Shown: positions 12,430-25,079 of the stretch, in pieces | How the letters are laid out: each line of letters starts with the position of its first letter | How positions within the stretch are numbered: the stretch's first letter is position 1 | NCBI GenBank assembly: GCA_007570785.1 | Contig: ML664664.1 | Coordinates: 868,853 to 932,852 of the forward strand | Direction: 5' to 3' | DNA: 64,000 nucleotides | From: Antilocapra americana | Taxonomy: Eukaryota; Chordata; Mammalia; Artiodactyla; Antilocapridae | Notes under the pieces: generated by a model | The model's input: only the letters and a program-made list of their open reading frames with translations | The model's database searches: none | What the model was told of the DNA's origin: nothing | Program-made: the position numbers and the translations under genes

Positions 12430-13030
12430 TCTGGTTGCTGGGGTTACTGTATGAAATGAGACAGAAAGTATCCCTTGCATCATGGTACTTCACTTCTCCT
12501 GAAGGAGAGGAATAAATAGGCAACTGTTACATAATACATTTTAACTTAATTATTTAGGGAGAGAGAATTAGCAGAGAGTGCTTTGAGAGAAAATGTCTCT
12601 AAAGAAATGACATTTAATGGAGGCTTCAAGGATTTACAGAAAGTTAAATAAGAATTTGGGTGAGAGTGTTCCAAGCAGAAGGGTGAGCAATGTAATAGCT
12701 TAAATAGGAATTGGCTTGGAACATTAATGCAGTTATTAGCTCAGTGAAGGGTGAGGGAGAGAAGAGATGGTGAGGTCAGAAGGAAAATCATGGATCAGAT
12801 AATGGGGGGTGGGGTGTTTCTGACCTCACTTCCTAATGGTGAACTGGAAAACATGGGAAGGGTTAAATAGCATAGTGATATGACTTAATTTATGTTTTAT
12901 AAGAAATCATTCTGTCTTCTCTTTGGAGGTCAGAGAATAGGGCATAAGACTGAAATACAGGAAGTAGTTGCAATAGTTCAGGTAGTGTAATCTAGGGTGA
13001 AAGTGGCGGAGGTGGTAAAACATGATCAGA
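12430..13030 (+). repeat. Ancient mammalian interspersed repeat, family not assigned
   Basis: Phrases such as 'ggcttcaaggatttacagaa', 'gttccaagcagaagggtgag', 'gtgatatgacttaatttatg' and 'tgcaatagttcaggtag' follow the order of a known old mammalian repeat. I cannot name the family safely. Confidence 0.45.
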
Positions 13031-13121
13031 AATGGGATATATTTTTATGGCTTTGCTATCAGTATTTACTAATGGGCTGGAAATTTGCATGAGAAAATAG
13101 AAGGAATAAAGTATGATATCT

Positions 13122-13935
13122 AACTTGTGAAGCACAAGCTGGGAGAAATATCAGTAACCTCAGGTACGTAGAAGACACCATCCTTATGGCACAAAGTGAA
13201 GAACTAAAGAGCCTCTTGACACAAGTGAAAGAGGAGAGTGAAAAAGTTGGCTTAAAACTCAACATTCAGAAAACTAAGATCATAGTATTCTGTCCAATCA
13301 CTTAGTGGAAAATAGTTGGGGAAACAGTGAGAGATGTTGTTTATTGGGGTTCCAAGAATCACTGCAGATGGTGACTGCAGCCATGAAATTAAAAGACACT
13401 TGCTCCTTGGAAAATAGCTATGATCAACCTAGACAGCATATTAAAAAGCAGAGACATTACTTTGCCAACAAAGGTCCATCTAGTCAAAGCTATGGTTTTT
13501 CCAGTAGTCATATATGGATGTGAGAGTTGGACTATAAAGAAAGCTGAGCGCCAAAGAATTGATGTTTTGAACTGTGATGTCGGAGAAGACTCTTGAGAGT
13601 CCCTTGGACTGCAAGGAGATCCAACCAGTCCATCCTAAAGGAGATCAGTCCTGAGTGTTCATTGGAAGGACTGATGTTGAAGCTGAAGCTCCAACACTTT
13701 GGTCACCTGATGCAAAGAACTGTCTCAGTGGAAAAGACTCTGATGCTGGGAAGGATTAGCGGCAGGAGGAGAAGGGGACAACAGAGGATGAGATGGTTGG
13801 ACGTCATCATCGACTCAATGGGCATGAGTTTGAGCAAGCTCTTGGAGCTGGTGATGGACAGGGAAGCCTGGCATGCTGCAGTCCAGGGGGTCACAAAGAG
13901 TCGGACACGACTGAGAGACTGAACTGAACTGATGA
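13122..13935 (+). mobile_element. BovB LINE 3' portion, plus
   Basis: Starts within the RT region (AAGCACAAGCTGGGAGAAAT) and runs to the terminal GAACTGAACTGATG. Motif C is degraded (LRYVEDTIL-like) and the frame is shifted several times, so it is dead. Confidence 0.92.
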
Positions 13936-14249
13936 TACCTAGATTTTTGGAAAGATAAAGTGGATAAATAATGGTGCCATTGACTAAGTCAAAAAAATTA
14001 TTGGGGGAATAAATTAGCATAAGTTATGAGACAAGTATTCAAGAATAATAATTCATAAAAGATACTTAAAAGATATCCATATGAAGATGAAAACAGACAG
14101 CTGAAACTCAGGAGGAAGCTTAGAGTTAGAGATATAAATTAAGAGGTCATGTGTAGATGGTATACACAAGCCTGAAAAAAAAATGTCCAGGAACATACTA
14201 TAACTGGGTAAGAGACTGGACGAAGCCCTAAATGAAGCCAACATCTAGA

Positions 14250-15700
14250 ATTCTAGAAGGAGACAAGAGACAAAAAAGAAGATTCAGAAAGACCAAGCAA
14301 TGATATGGAAGGAAAACTAAAGCCAAGCAAATGCAATGTTTGAAGGAGAAAAAAGTCAACTATGCCAAATGCTACTGAGAGATAAACTGACATAACACTG
14401 ACCTACAGATAAAGAAACATGCAAGTTGTGATTTCCAAAAAAAAACAATTTCAGTCAAATTGTCAAGATTAAATCCTCACTGAAAAGAGTTTGAGAATTA
14501 GAAAAAAAACAAGTTGAGATATTCTTTACAGGAAGGGAAACCATCAACAAAATAGAATGGCAACCTAAGGAATCTCTGAAAATCATATATCTGATAAGGG
14601 ATTGATATTGAAAATACATAAAGAATCCATATACTTAATGGCAAAAAAAACCCCCACAAAAACCAAAACCCAAAACAATCTGATCACAAAATGGACAGAA
14701 TATATGAATAGGTATTTTTGCAAAGAATACATACAGATAGCCAAGGACATAGAAAGATGTTCAATATCATTAATAATCAGGGAAGTGCAAATCAAAAACA
14801 CAATGAGATATAACCTCACGCCTGTTAGAATGGTTATCATAAAAATGACAAGAGATAAGAAGTGTTGGTGAGAATGCAGACAAAAGGGAACTCTGCACAA
14901 TACCCTAAGTGCCTATTGATAAAGAAAATGTGGGACATGTGGAGTAGCCATAATAAGGACTGAATTCTTGCCATTTGAAACAATATGGAGTAATCTCAAG
15001 TGCATTACACTAGGTAAAATAAGTTAGACAGAGAAAGATAATATCATATGATCTCATATGGGAGGTCAAAAACAAAAACAAGCTCATATATACAAAGAAC
15101 AGACTGGTGGCTGTTGGAGGCACATGGGGGAGCAAATTGAGGATGGCGGTCAAAAGGCACAAACTTCCAGCTAAATATCAATAATAAATAAGTTATGGGG
15201 ATGTAATGTACATCATGGGACTATAGTTAAAAATAACTTACAGTATATTTGAAAGTTGTTAAGACTTTGGCCACCTGATGCAAAGAGCCAACTCACTGGA
15301 AAAGACCCTGATGCTGGGAAAGATAAAAGGCAGGATGAAAAGGGGACAACAGAGGATGAGATGGTTGGATGGTATCACTGACTCAATGGACATGAGTTTG
15401 AGCAAACTCTGGGAGCTAGTGAAGGACAGGGTTAGCATGGCATGCTGCAGCCCATGGAGTTGCAAAGAGTCGAAAACAACTTAGCGACTGAACAACAACA
15501 ACAAACAGAGTATATCTTAGAGGCTCTCATCACAAGAAAAATATTTATTTGAAACATTATACTGTATGATGATAGATGTTAACTCGACTTACTTTGGTGA
15601 TTTATTTGCAATGTATACAAATATCAACCTATTATGTTGTTACACCTGAAACTTATGTTATATGTCACCGTTATACCTCAATTTAAACAAGGAAGTAGAG
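14250..15700 (+). mobile_element. L1 LINE 3' portion, plus, split by BovB
   Basis: Diverged L1 ORF2 end and 3'UTR: 'aagtgcaaatcaaaaacacaatgagata', 'tcagtggaat'-type blocks, and 'gttgttacacctgaaactta' near the end. It is interrupted at 15265-15506 by a BovB end. The 5' limit is vague. Confidence 0.78.
15265..15506 (+). mobile_element. BovB 3' end, plus, nested in L1
   Basis: CTTTGGCCACCTGATGCAAA to ACTGAACAACAACAACAAAC. L1 sequence reads 'gttgttaaga' before it and 'agagtatatctta' after it, which joins into normal L1, with a short AGA repeat at the junction. Confidence 0.88.
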
Positions 15701-16504
15701 GCATTGAGTATAGATAGCTCTTCCTAGGAATTCTTCTTCAAATATGAAAAGAAGAATGGGTTGGTAGCCACAGAGGTGAACAGATCAAAGATCAGTTTTC
15801 CTGATACTTCACTCCTTTTCATTATAATTATATAATCATGGTCATACTTTTATATTTCCTGTGTTAAGGTAGGGACAATATATCTCCCACCTTCACTGAT
15901 ATTAAATATAGGTTAATTTGAACAATGGAGTGTGGGTATAGGTGAAATATGCAAATACATTACATTTAGACCCCATGTTCCCTGAGGCTCCAGTTAGTGA
16001 CTCAGCCTTTCCCTGTCTTTTACGGCCTTGACATTTTGAAGAGTATTGATAAGTTATTTTATAAAATACTCAGCTTGAGTTTCTCTGGTATTTTAAATAT
16101 TTCTCTGATATTTTCTCTGATATCTTATATTTGGAGGAATAATATCAGAGAAATTATTTTTCCCTCTCAGTGTCCAATTATCAGGGGATACATGATGTTG
16201 ATATATTTTATTACTGGTCATATTAATCTTTATTAATCAGTTAAAGTGATATCCTCCAGGTTTTCCAATGTAGAGTCAGTATCTCCCTTTTGTATTTAAT
16301 ATATACTTTTTGGAACTACTTTCAGAAGGTACAAATATTCCCTTTCTCTTTGATTTTTTACCTTCTGTTCATCCATCAGTGGACCTGGCTTGTACCATTT
16401 ATGTATTCAGTAATTCTTCAGACCAGACCCCAAAACATTCACTTGATTACATTTGCTTGAATCTAAATATGAGGTTTGTCTTCTGTTCATTTGATTTCTT
16501 TGCC
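15701..16504. other. Intron-like DNA, no gene seen
   Basis: AT-rich. A small local duplication around 16084-16135 repeats 'tctctgatatttt'-like units. No exon recognised. Confidence 0.5.
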
Positions 16505-18140
16505 TATGTTTAGCCAATATAAATTAATTTAGCTTTTAGGTATATCTTAAAATCTGTCAGTTTGTATATAACTTTGTTCTTCCTTCTAAATGATTTTGGA
16601 AATTCTAGTTCTTTTATCTTTTCATATATATTTTACAATGAGCTTGTCAATACCTACAAAAAAGTCTGATGAGGAATAGATTGGAAATACACTGGATAAA
16701 TATTTCAAATTGGAGAACAGTGACATTTTAACAATATTTGATCTTCAATCAGTTAATATTCCTATTTATTTAGCTTTAATAGATTTCTTTTGTCAAAATT
16801 TCCCACTATTCAGTATACGGTTCTTGTACATAATATGTTATACTTTTATCTAATACTTGCAGGGCTTTTTGTGTTAACATTTTTAACATTTTGTGTTAAC
16901 ATTTTTAATGTCAATTTCCAATTGTCCATTGCTAGTACATAAAAATAAAACTGGCTTTTGTATACTGACTTGAAGAAGCCATAATTCTACATTTTAAATA
17001 AGTGTTTTCCTGGATATGAAATTATAGATTGACAGTATTTTTTTTCTTTAATCACTAAAGATGTCATACCATTATCATCTAGATTGCATGGTTTACGAAC
17101 AGAAGTCCTTATTCTACTTTATGTAATGTGTCTTTTTAAAAAAAAGAAATGCTGGGGTTTCCCTTATAGCTCAGTGGTAAAGAATTTGTCAATCAATGCA
17201 GGAGACATGGGTTCGATTCCCCCCTGGTCCGGGAAGATGTCACATGCCATGAAGCAACTGAGCCCATGAACCACAGCTACTGAATCTGTGCTCTAGAGCC
17301 CGGGAGCCACAACTACTGAGCCCAGGTACTGCAACTACTGAAGCCCGCATGCCTAGAGCCCATGCTCTATAGCAAGAAAAGCCTCTCCAATGAGAAGCTG
17401 GCACATGGCAACTAGAGTAGCCTTCACTCACTGCAACTAGAGAAAAGCCTGTGGAGCAACAAAGATCCAGCACAGGCAAAAATAAATAAATAAATAAATT
17501 TATAACGAAGAAAATCTGGCTACCTTCAAGATTTTCTTTTTGTTGCTTGTTTTTAGCAGCTTAAATATAATTTGCCAAGGTTGGAAAAAATGTTATTTTC
17601 TTTTCAAATATTTCTTCTTTTCATTTGTGGTATTCTTACAATCTCTCTGCTTTCTTGAAATGCAATTATAAGTATGTTAGGCTGTCAGTTATTGTTCTAC
17701 AACTTTTCAATGTTTTTTTTTCCTGTCTTATTAGTATTTTCCCTTTGTTTCTAAGTTACTGTAATTTCTGTTACCCTATCTTGAAAACACAGATTCTCTC
17801 TTTGGGTGTGTCAAATGTGCTGATGAATCTATTAAGGCATTGGTTATGACTTCTTCTGTATTTTCATTTCTAGCATTTTTGTTCTAGCATTTCCATTCTG
17901 CTGCGAAAATTAATTCAATCTGTCATCCTGTCCATCTTTTCCATTCAAAGTTTAAACATACTCAGCCATAGTAATTTGAATGTCTTCTTAGGTAGTTTGA
18001 ACATCCGTATGATGTCACAGTTTGGGTCTAGTAATTGATTTGTTTCTTGAGACATGTTTTATTTTCCCCTTATCATTTGACAAGGGGATATACATGTGTC
18101 TCGTATATTTTTTAGCTGAGAGTGATACACTTTTGTTCAT
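16505..18140 (-). mobile_element. Old L1 LINE, antisense, split by a CHR SINE
   Basis: Antisense L1 ORF2 sequence, including 'cttgtcaatacctacaaaaaa', 'gacattttaacaatatttgatcttc' and 'cctggatatgaaattatag'. It resumes after the SINE with 'ttcaagattttctttttgttg'. Strongly diverged. Confidence 0.7.
17155..17500 (+). repeat. CHR-type cetartiodactyl SINE, plus, nested in L1
   Basis: A tRNA-like head (GGTTTCCCTTATAGCTCAGT, GGTTCGATTCC box B) is followed by the long 'gagcccgggagccacaactactgag' body and an AAATAAATAAATAAAT tail. This SINE class is shared by cetaceans, hippos and ruminants and predates Bov-tA. Confidence 0.82.
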
Positions 18141-19943
18141 GTGGGGATAGTTTGACAAAGAGTTTTTCTTAATGTCTGTTCCACCCTCAGCTTTTGGTCT
18201 TCCCTTTGCACTGTACCTCACACAGGGTCTTCCTCCTGCAACTGTTCAGTGTTACTTGTGTTACAATGTTTCTTGTTAACCTTGCAGTTGAAGTGGTGAG
18301 GCCAGTGTTCTCTGTGGTTGTAATTAAACTTGACTGTCATGCAGTCGCCATATCCTCTGGTGTAACGGATGTGATTTTCTAACTTTAATTGTTCTTCTGC
18401 ATGCTGTTGCCCTATATCTTAAATAAATCCCTTCTCTCCTCCAGGATTAGACTTTTCTTTTCCCCCTCTGACCTTATTCTAGCTGAAATGGGTTTTTAAC
18501 CTATGCTCTAAGGGCTTACCTATGCTCCAAGAACAATATTGTTCTACACCATGAAGCGTAAGGCTTTTAGTCCATAGCAATATAAGAAATAGGGTCCAGG
18601 AATATTTTCATGCCTTTCTCAGAGAAGCTGCAGGACCCTCCTCTAAGTCTGTACCACAAACGATAATATTTCAAAGTTTCTCCAGTTTTGTCTGGAGTGC
18701 CAGTGGGATTTTAGGGGATTAAGATACTAAGAGGATGTCACTGTCAATCTATCTTAAGCCCTTGGGATAAAAATTATGACCTTTTAGTTTTCTCATCGTT
18801 TCATTGTTTTTATGACTGTGAAAAGTGCTTTTTTTCCAGAGCTAAACATTTAAACACCACTGAGCAGAACATGGAAATGCCAAGTGACAGATTTTTAAAA
18901 TTAGAAAACTTAAAAGGTCGAGAAGAAGTTCCTTGCCTAAGGTTATATTAATTGGTGGCAGAGTTGAGTTCACTGTAACCATATCAGCTAAACACTATTT
19001 CTATGAACCATTTATTGGATCATTAAAATATTTTAATAGAAAGAAACTTTCTCTGAAACATATTTCTCTTAATAGTATTTCTGATAATAGAATTTTGTTC
19101 ATACAGTGATACCTAAAGAACTACTCATTTTTAATCCATTTTGGTCTATTTCTCTTCTGGAGATCTTTTATTTTCTAAAGTCACATTAGTAAAAGTTTGT
19201 TTTAAATGTAGCAGTTTTATTTCTAGGTGAAATGGATTTTAAGTGGAAAGAAACTATTTATATATTCTTTAAAGATACTAGTGCTTTATACTTCACTAAA
19301 TATCCAGGGAGTGATAATTGAGAAAACATGGTTGTTATCTTTACAACTATTACATTCTAAAATACAAATTCTTTGACTATGTAACTTCTATTGATCACAG
19401 CAAGGATTTCCAAATTAGAATAACATCAATATTTTAATAATGAAAGTAGTAGCAACAACAATAAAGGCAAAATTATTATCCTATAAATCTGTATATCCCT
19501 CTACATGTATAAAATGCTTTGAGACAGAGTTTTGGCTTTACATTTATTATCAATATTAATGCTGAATTAGAATACAATCTTGTCAAATCATCATTAGTAT
19601 AATTCACATTGCTTAAAGATAAACTTTCTCATTTTGAGGATTATGCATAATGCTTTATATAAGCCTATAACAATATAAAAAGAAGGAAAACCATATATTT
19701 TTATTCTGGAGAAGGATTTTGGCTTTCGTTCACTGGCAATAATATAATTGAGTTGGAATAATGAAATTCTCTTGAGAATTTTGTTAAACCATTTTGTGAA
19801 AGTAAGCATTTAAGATAAAAGATGTGTCAGTATTTAAAGATTATAGACAGGTAATATAAGAAGAAAAACTAAAGTATTTATCAATAAGCACAAAAAAACA
19901 ATAAGAATTACTGTTTTAAGATGGGTCAATAAAGCCAATGATA
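18141..19943. other. Intron-like DNA, no gene seen
   Basis: AT-rich. The first ~600 bases may be further degraded antisense LINE sequence. No exon or RNA gene recognised. Confidence 0.5.
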
Positions 19944-20050
19944 GTGCTCGCTTCGGGAGCACATATACTAAAATTGGAATGATACAGAGAAGATTAGCAT
20001 GGCCCCTGCGCAAGGATGACACGCAAATTTGTGAAGCGTTCCATATTTTT
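19944..20050 (+). pseudogene. U6 snRNA retropseudogene, head of U6-L1 chimera
   Basis: All 107 positions of U6 are present, from GTGCTCGCTTCGG to CCATATTTTT. I see only three differences from mammalian U6 (C14G, C37T, C87T), and the last two are at CpG sites. The ACAGAGA box and the GTGCTCGCTTCGG 5' stem are kept. There is no TATA box or proximal element at the normal U6 promoter distance upstream. The U6 terminal T run passes straight into an L1 3' end in the same orientation, so this is the 5' half of a chimeric retrocopy rather than a working snRNA gene. Confidence 0.93.
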
Positions 20051-21550
20051 AAAGTTGCAGGATACAAAATCAACACACAGAAATCCCTGGCATTCCTATA
20101 CACTAACAATGAGAAAACAGAAAGAGAAATTAAGGAAACAATTCCATTCACCATTGAAACAAAAAGAATAAAATACTTAGGAGTATTTCTACCTAAAGAA
20201 ACAAAAGACTTATATATAGAAAACTATAAAACACTGATGAAAGAAATCAAAGAGAACACGAATAGATGGAGAAATATACCGTGTTCATGGATTGGAAGAA
20301 TCAATATAGTGAAAATGAGTATACTACCCAGAGCAATCTATAGATTCAGTGCAATTCCTATCAAGCTACCAGAGGTCTTTTTCAGAGAACTAGAACAAAT
20401 AATTTCATAATTTGTATGAAAATACAAAAAACCTTGTATAGCCAAAGCAATCTTGACAAAGAAGAATGGAACTGGAGGAATCAACCTACCTGACTTTAGG
20501 CTATACTACAAATCCACAGTCATTAAGACAGTATGGTACTGCCACAAAGACAGAAATGTAGATCAATGGAACAAAGTAGAAAGCCCAGAGATAAATCCAC
20601 ACATCTATGGACACCTTATCTTTGACAAAGGAGGCATGAATATACAATGGAGAAAAGACAACCTCTTTAACAAGTGGTGCTGGGAAAACTGGACAGCCAC
20701 TTGTAAAAGAATGAAACTATAACACTTTCTAACACCATACAGAATGGCTGCCATCCAAAAGTCTACAAGCAATAAATGCTGGAGAGGATGTGGAGAAAAG
20801 GGAACCCTCTTACACTGTTGGTGGGAATGCAAACTAGTACAGCCACTATGGAGAACAGTGTGGAGATTCCTTAAAAAACTGGAAATAGATCTGCCATATG
20901 ACCCAGCAATCCCACTGCTGGGCATACACACTGAGGAAACCAGAATTGAAAGAGACATGTGTACCCCAATGTTCACTGAAGCATTGTTTACAATAGCCAG
21001 GACATGGAAGCAACCTAGATGCCCATCAACAGACGAATGGATAAGAAAGCAGTGGTACATATACACAATGGAATATTACTCAGCCATTAAAAAGAATACA
21101 TTTGAATCAGTTCTAATGAGGTGGACGAAACTGGAGCCTATTATCCAGAGTGAAGTAAGCCAGAAGGAAAAACAACAAAACAGTATACTAACGCATATAT
21201 ATGGAATTTAGAAGATGGTAATGAGAACCCTGTATGTGAGACGGCAAAAGAAACGCAGATGTTTGGAACAGTCTTTTGGACTCTATGGGAGAGGGTAAGG
21301 GTGGGATGATATGGGAGAACAGCATTGAAACATGTAAATTATCATATGTGAAATGAATTGCCAGCCCAGGTTTGATGCTAGATATAGGGTGCTCAGGGCT
21401 GGTGCACCGGGATGACCCAGAGAGATGGAATCAGGAGGAAGGTGGGAGGAGGGTTCTGGAAGGGGAACACATGTATACCCATGGCGGATTCATGTCAATG
21501 TATGGCAAAACCAACATGATGATGTAAAGAAAATAAATAAATAAAAATAA
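20051..21550 (+). mobile_element. L1 3' end fused to U6, plus, with internal deletion
   Basis: L1 ORF2 sequence starts directly after the U6 T run (GTTGCAGGATACAAAATCAAC). It encodes ORF2 C-terminal frames at 19979-20410, 20453-20722 and 20744-21211. The last holds the zinc-knuckle-like [18 protein letters not shown]. At about 20740/20741 the sequence jumps from 'ctaacaccatac' to 'agaatggctgcc', losing over 0.5 kb relative to the neighbouring L1. The 3'UTR ends at an A-rich tail near 21530-21550. This is an artiodactyl L1 of fairly recent age. Confidence 0.9.
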
Positions 21551-21555
21551 AAAGA

Positions 21556-23675
21556 GAATATAGATGTAAAAATACTCAATAAAACATTAGCAAAATCAAT
21601 TCAACAATATATATAAAAGGATCATACAGCATTATCAAGTTGGATTCATTCAGAATTGCAAGGATGGTCTGACATATACAAATCAATCAATGTTATACAT
21701 CATATCAGCAAAAAAAAAAAAACAAAACTACATGATTATCTCAATAGGTGAAGAAAAATTGTTTGACCAAGTTCATACATTTTATATTATTAAAATGCCT
21801 GTACTACTCAAAGCAATCTATATATTTAATGTAATCCCTATCAAAACACCCATGACATTTTTCACAGAACTAGTAGAACAAATAATCCTAAAATTCATAT
21901 GGAACAACAAAAGACCCAGAATTGCCAAAACAATCCTGAGGAAAAGAACAAAGTTGGAAGCATAGTCCTTCAGACTATATTACAAAGCTACAGTAATCAA
22001 CACAATGTGGTTTCAACACAAAACAGACACATAGATCAATGTAATAGAGCAGAGAACCCAAAATAATTCCAATCCACAAATATATGATCAATTAATCCAC
22101 AAAAAAGGAGGCAAGAAAATATGATGGAGCAAAGACAGTCTCTTCAACAAGTGGTGTTGGGAAAGCTACACATAAATCAGTGAAATTAGAATACCTCTTA
22201 CATTATATGAGCTTCCCAGGTGGCTCAATGGTAAAGAATCTGCCTGCTATTGCAGGAGACACAAGAGATGCAGGTTCAATTCCTGGGTTGAGAAGATCTG
22301 CTGGAGGAGGCCATAGTGACCCACTTCAGAATTCCTACCTGGAAAACTCCATAGTCAGAAGAGCCTAGTAGTCCATAGGGTCACAAAGAGTCAGACATGA
22401 CTGAGCAACTATGAATGAGCACACACATTTGCATCTCATACAAATAAACACAGAATGGTTAAAAAACCTAAATGTAAGACTTGACACCATAAAATTCCTA
22501 GAAGTGAACACAGGCAAAACAGTCTCTAACATAAATTACAGCAATATTTTCTTAAGTCAGTCTCCCAAGGCAAAAGAAATAAAAGTAAAATAAACTAATG
22601 AGACACAATCAAACTTAAAAGCACTTGTGCTGCAAGGGAAACTATTAACAAAATGAAAAGACAACCTATGAAATGGGAGAAAAGATTTGCAAATGATGTG
22701 TCTCACAAGGGATTAATCCCTAAAATATACAAACAACTCAATACTGAAGAAATAAACACCTCAACCAAAAATGAGGCAGAAGAACTAAATAGATGTTTCT
22801 CCAAAGAAGACATTCAGATGGCCAAGAGGCACATGAAAATATGTTCAAATCACTAATTATTAGAGAGATGCAAATCAAAACCACAATGAGGTATCACCTC
22901 ACACTGGTCAGAAGAGCCATCATTAAAAAGCCTACAAATAATAAATGCTGAAGACAATGTGAAGAAAAGAGAACTCTCCTACACTGCTGGTGGGAATGTA
23001 CACTGGTATGACCACTATAGAAAACAGTATAGAATTTCCTTTAAAAAAGCTAAAAATAGAGTTTCCATATGAGCTAGTAATCCCACTGCTGTGCATATAT
23101 ACAGAGAAGATAGAAACTCTAATTCGAAAAGATATATGCACCCCAGTGTTCATAGAACACTATTTACAATAACCAAGACATGGAAACAACCTGTGTCCAA
23201 CAACAGATGATTGGCTTAAGATGTGACATATATGCACATGCATGCACACACACACACACAATGGAATGCTGCTCAGCCATAAAAAGAAATACTGTCATTT
23301 GCAGCAATTTATCTATATATTGCAATATAGATAAATATAGCAATATAATAGAGAATATTATACTTAGTGAAGTAAGTCAGAAAAAAAATATTAAGGACAT
23401 CACATGTGTAATCTAAAAATAATATAAATGAATCTATATATAGAACAGAAATAAATGCGTAGACATAGAAAACAAATTTGGGGTTACCAAAGAAGAAAAG
23501 GAGGAGAGGAGGGATAAATTAGAAGCATGTGAATAATGGATACAAACTATTATACATAACATAGATAAGCAACAAGGATTTACTATAGTACACAGGGAAC
23601 TATGTTCAATATCTTATGATAAACTATCACTTTGCTGGTACAACTGAAACAATATTGTAAATCAACTGTACTTCA
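21556..23675 (+). mobile_element. Older L1 LINE, plus, split by Bov-tA
   Basis: ORF2 sequence (AGAATATAGATGTAAAAATAC, then 'caaggatggtctgacatata') runs through the ORF2 end to a 3'UTR 'ggaactatgttcaatatctta'. It is broken by a SINE at 22208-22415. It is more diverged than the U6-linked L1, which probably inserted into or beside it. Confidence 0.88.
22208..22415 (+). repeat. Bov-tA SINE, plus, nested in L1
   Basis: GAGCTTCCCAGGTGGCTCAAT to GTCAGACATGACTGAGCAAC. L1 coding sequence continues on both sides. Confidence 0.9.
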
Positions 23676-23678
23676 AAA

Positions 23679-23888
23679 AATTCCCTGGTGGCTCAGACAG
23701 TAAAGCGTCTGCCTACAATGTGGGAGACCTGGGTTCAATCCCTGGGTCAGGAAGATCCCCTGGAGAAGGAAATGGCAACCCACTCCAGTATTCTCGCCTG
23801 GAAAATCCCATGGATGGAGGTGCCTGGTAGGCTATAGTCCATGGGTGGCAAAGAGTCGGACACAACTGAGTGACTTCATGTTCACGTC
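23679..23888 (+). repeat. Bov-A/Bov-tA SINE, plus, at the L1 3' end
   Basis: TTCCCTGGTGGCTCAGACAG to GGACACAACTGAGTGACTTC. It sits at the 3' end of the older L1. Confidence 0.9.
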
Positions 23889-25079
23889 AATTAAAAAAAG
23901 ATTTTCAACTGATGACATGAAAAAGTTTTGCAAATTAATGGCAGATGTAAAACAACCTAATATCACTTAAAATGGGCAAAAGTTATGAAAATACAATTTA
24001 CATGAAACCAAATGTAAACACTAATGTTAGGTCTGAAAGTTCTGCTTCCTGGAAACCAATGGGTTTCTTACAATGGCCAACTGAATGGCATCATGTTGAC
24101 AACAGAGACATTAATTTTCAAAAAAAGGAGATGTTATCTAACATTTATCTGTCTACCTACATATCTATGTTTAAATAAAGCTAAATTAGAATTGTTTAAG
24201 TTATATGAAAAGGACTAAAATTATATTTGATTAGTTTCAGTTAGATATAGACAATTATGTGGAAAAAGAAAGGTCTGATGTTTTTAAAGAAAAATATAAA
24301 TAGAGCAACATGGTTAAATGTATCTTCTCTATGTGCTCTTCTGCCAGGAATCTTTAACCAGAAGTAGGATTTCCTACCATTGAGATTGCTCTGCAGACAA
24401 CAATCTAAATTGAGGCTCTAAATCTTTTCTTTTAAATTGAAGATAAAATTTAATTAGCCCTCACAGAAATTATTTACATTGTGTGAAATGTTTTGAATAG
24501 TGTGCTAATCCTTTTACCACTGCATCATGGAATATCATGAGTAATAAAGTGATATGATAGTCATTATATGAGCACTTTTAATTATATTCATCTTTTTCAT
24601 TAAAATGATTGAAGGGATTTTATTCTTGAGCAGAGAAAAGTGTTATTTTCAGTAAAGACTTTTTGTTACCTAGGAAGAAATAATATAAAATATAATAGTG
24701 AGCTTTTATATTTAAAATAAGGAAGAAATTAAGTATAAATAATCATAAAGGTATTTTGTGTTATGTGACAACCAACTGTATATTTTCTATTGCGCTTGTC
24801 AAAAAGAACGAGATATATTGCCAATACTATCACTGTTTTTAAAAGGTGATCAAAAGTAGTTTTAAGCATGATTTGCCCATTAGAACACTTGTAAAAATAT
24901 TTTTTAAATAAAGTTTAAATGTTTTTGAAGGCACAAAACTGATGAACTAGTGAAAATACGTAAAATGCACTGATACAAAGGTTTAATATCACAAAAATGT
25001 CATTTCTTTCTACATATATAAAGTTGCAATTTAAATTATAACTTTAAAATAATCCCAGTAAATATTTTCTCAGGTTTTC
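23889..25079. other. Intron-like DNA, no gene seen
   Basis: Very AT-rich with no exon or confident repeat. Confidence 0.5.

Noticed and set aside
19944..20050. Working U6 snRNA gene
   Set aside because: No upstream TATA/PSE at normal spacing, three substitutions, and direct fusion to L1.
20744..21211. 155-codon open frame as a zinc-finger-like gene
   Set aside because: It is the C-terminal end of L1 ORF2 with the CW..CG..GT..HCWW..C motif.
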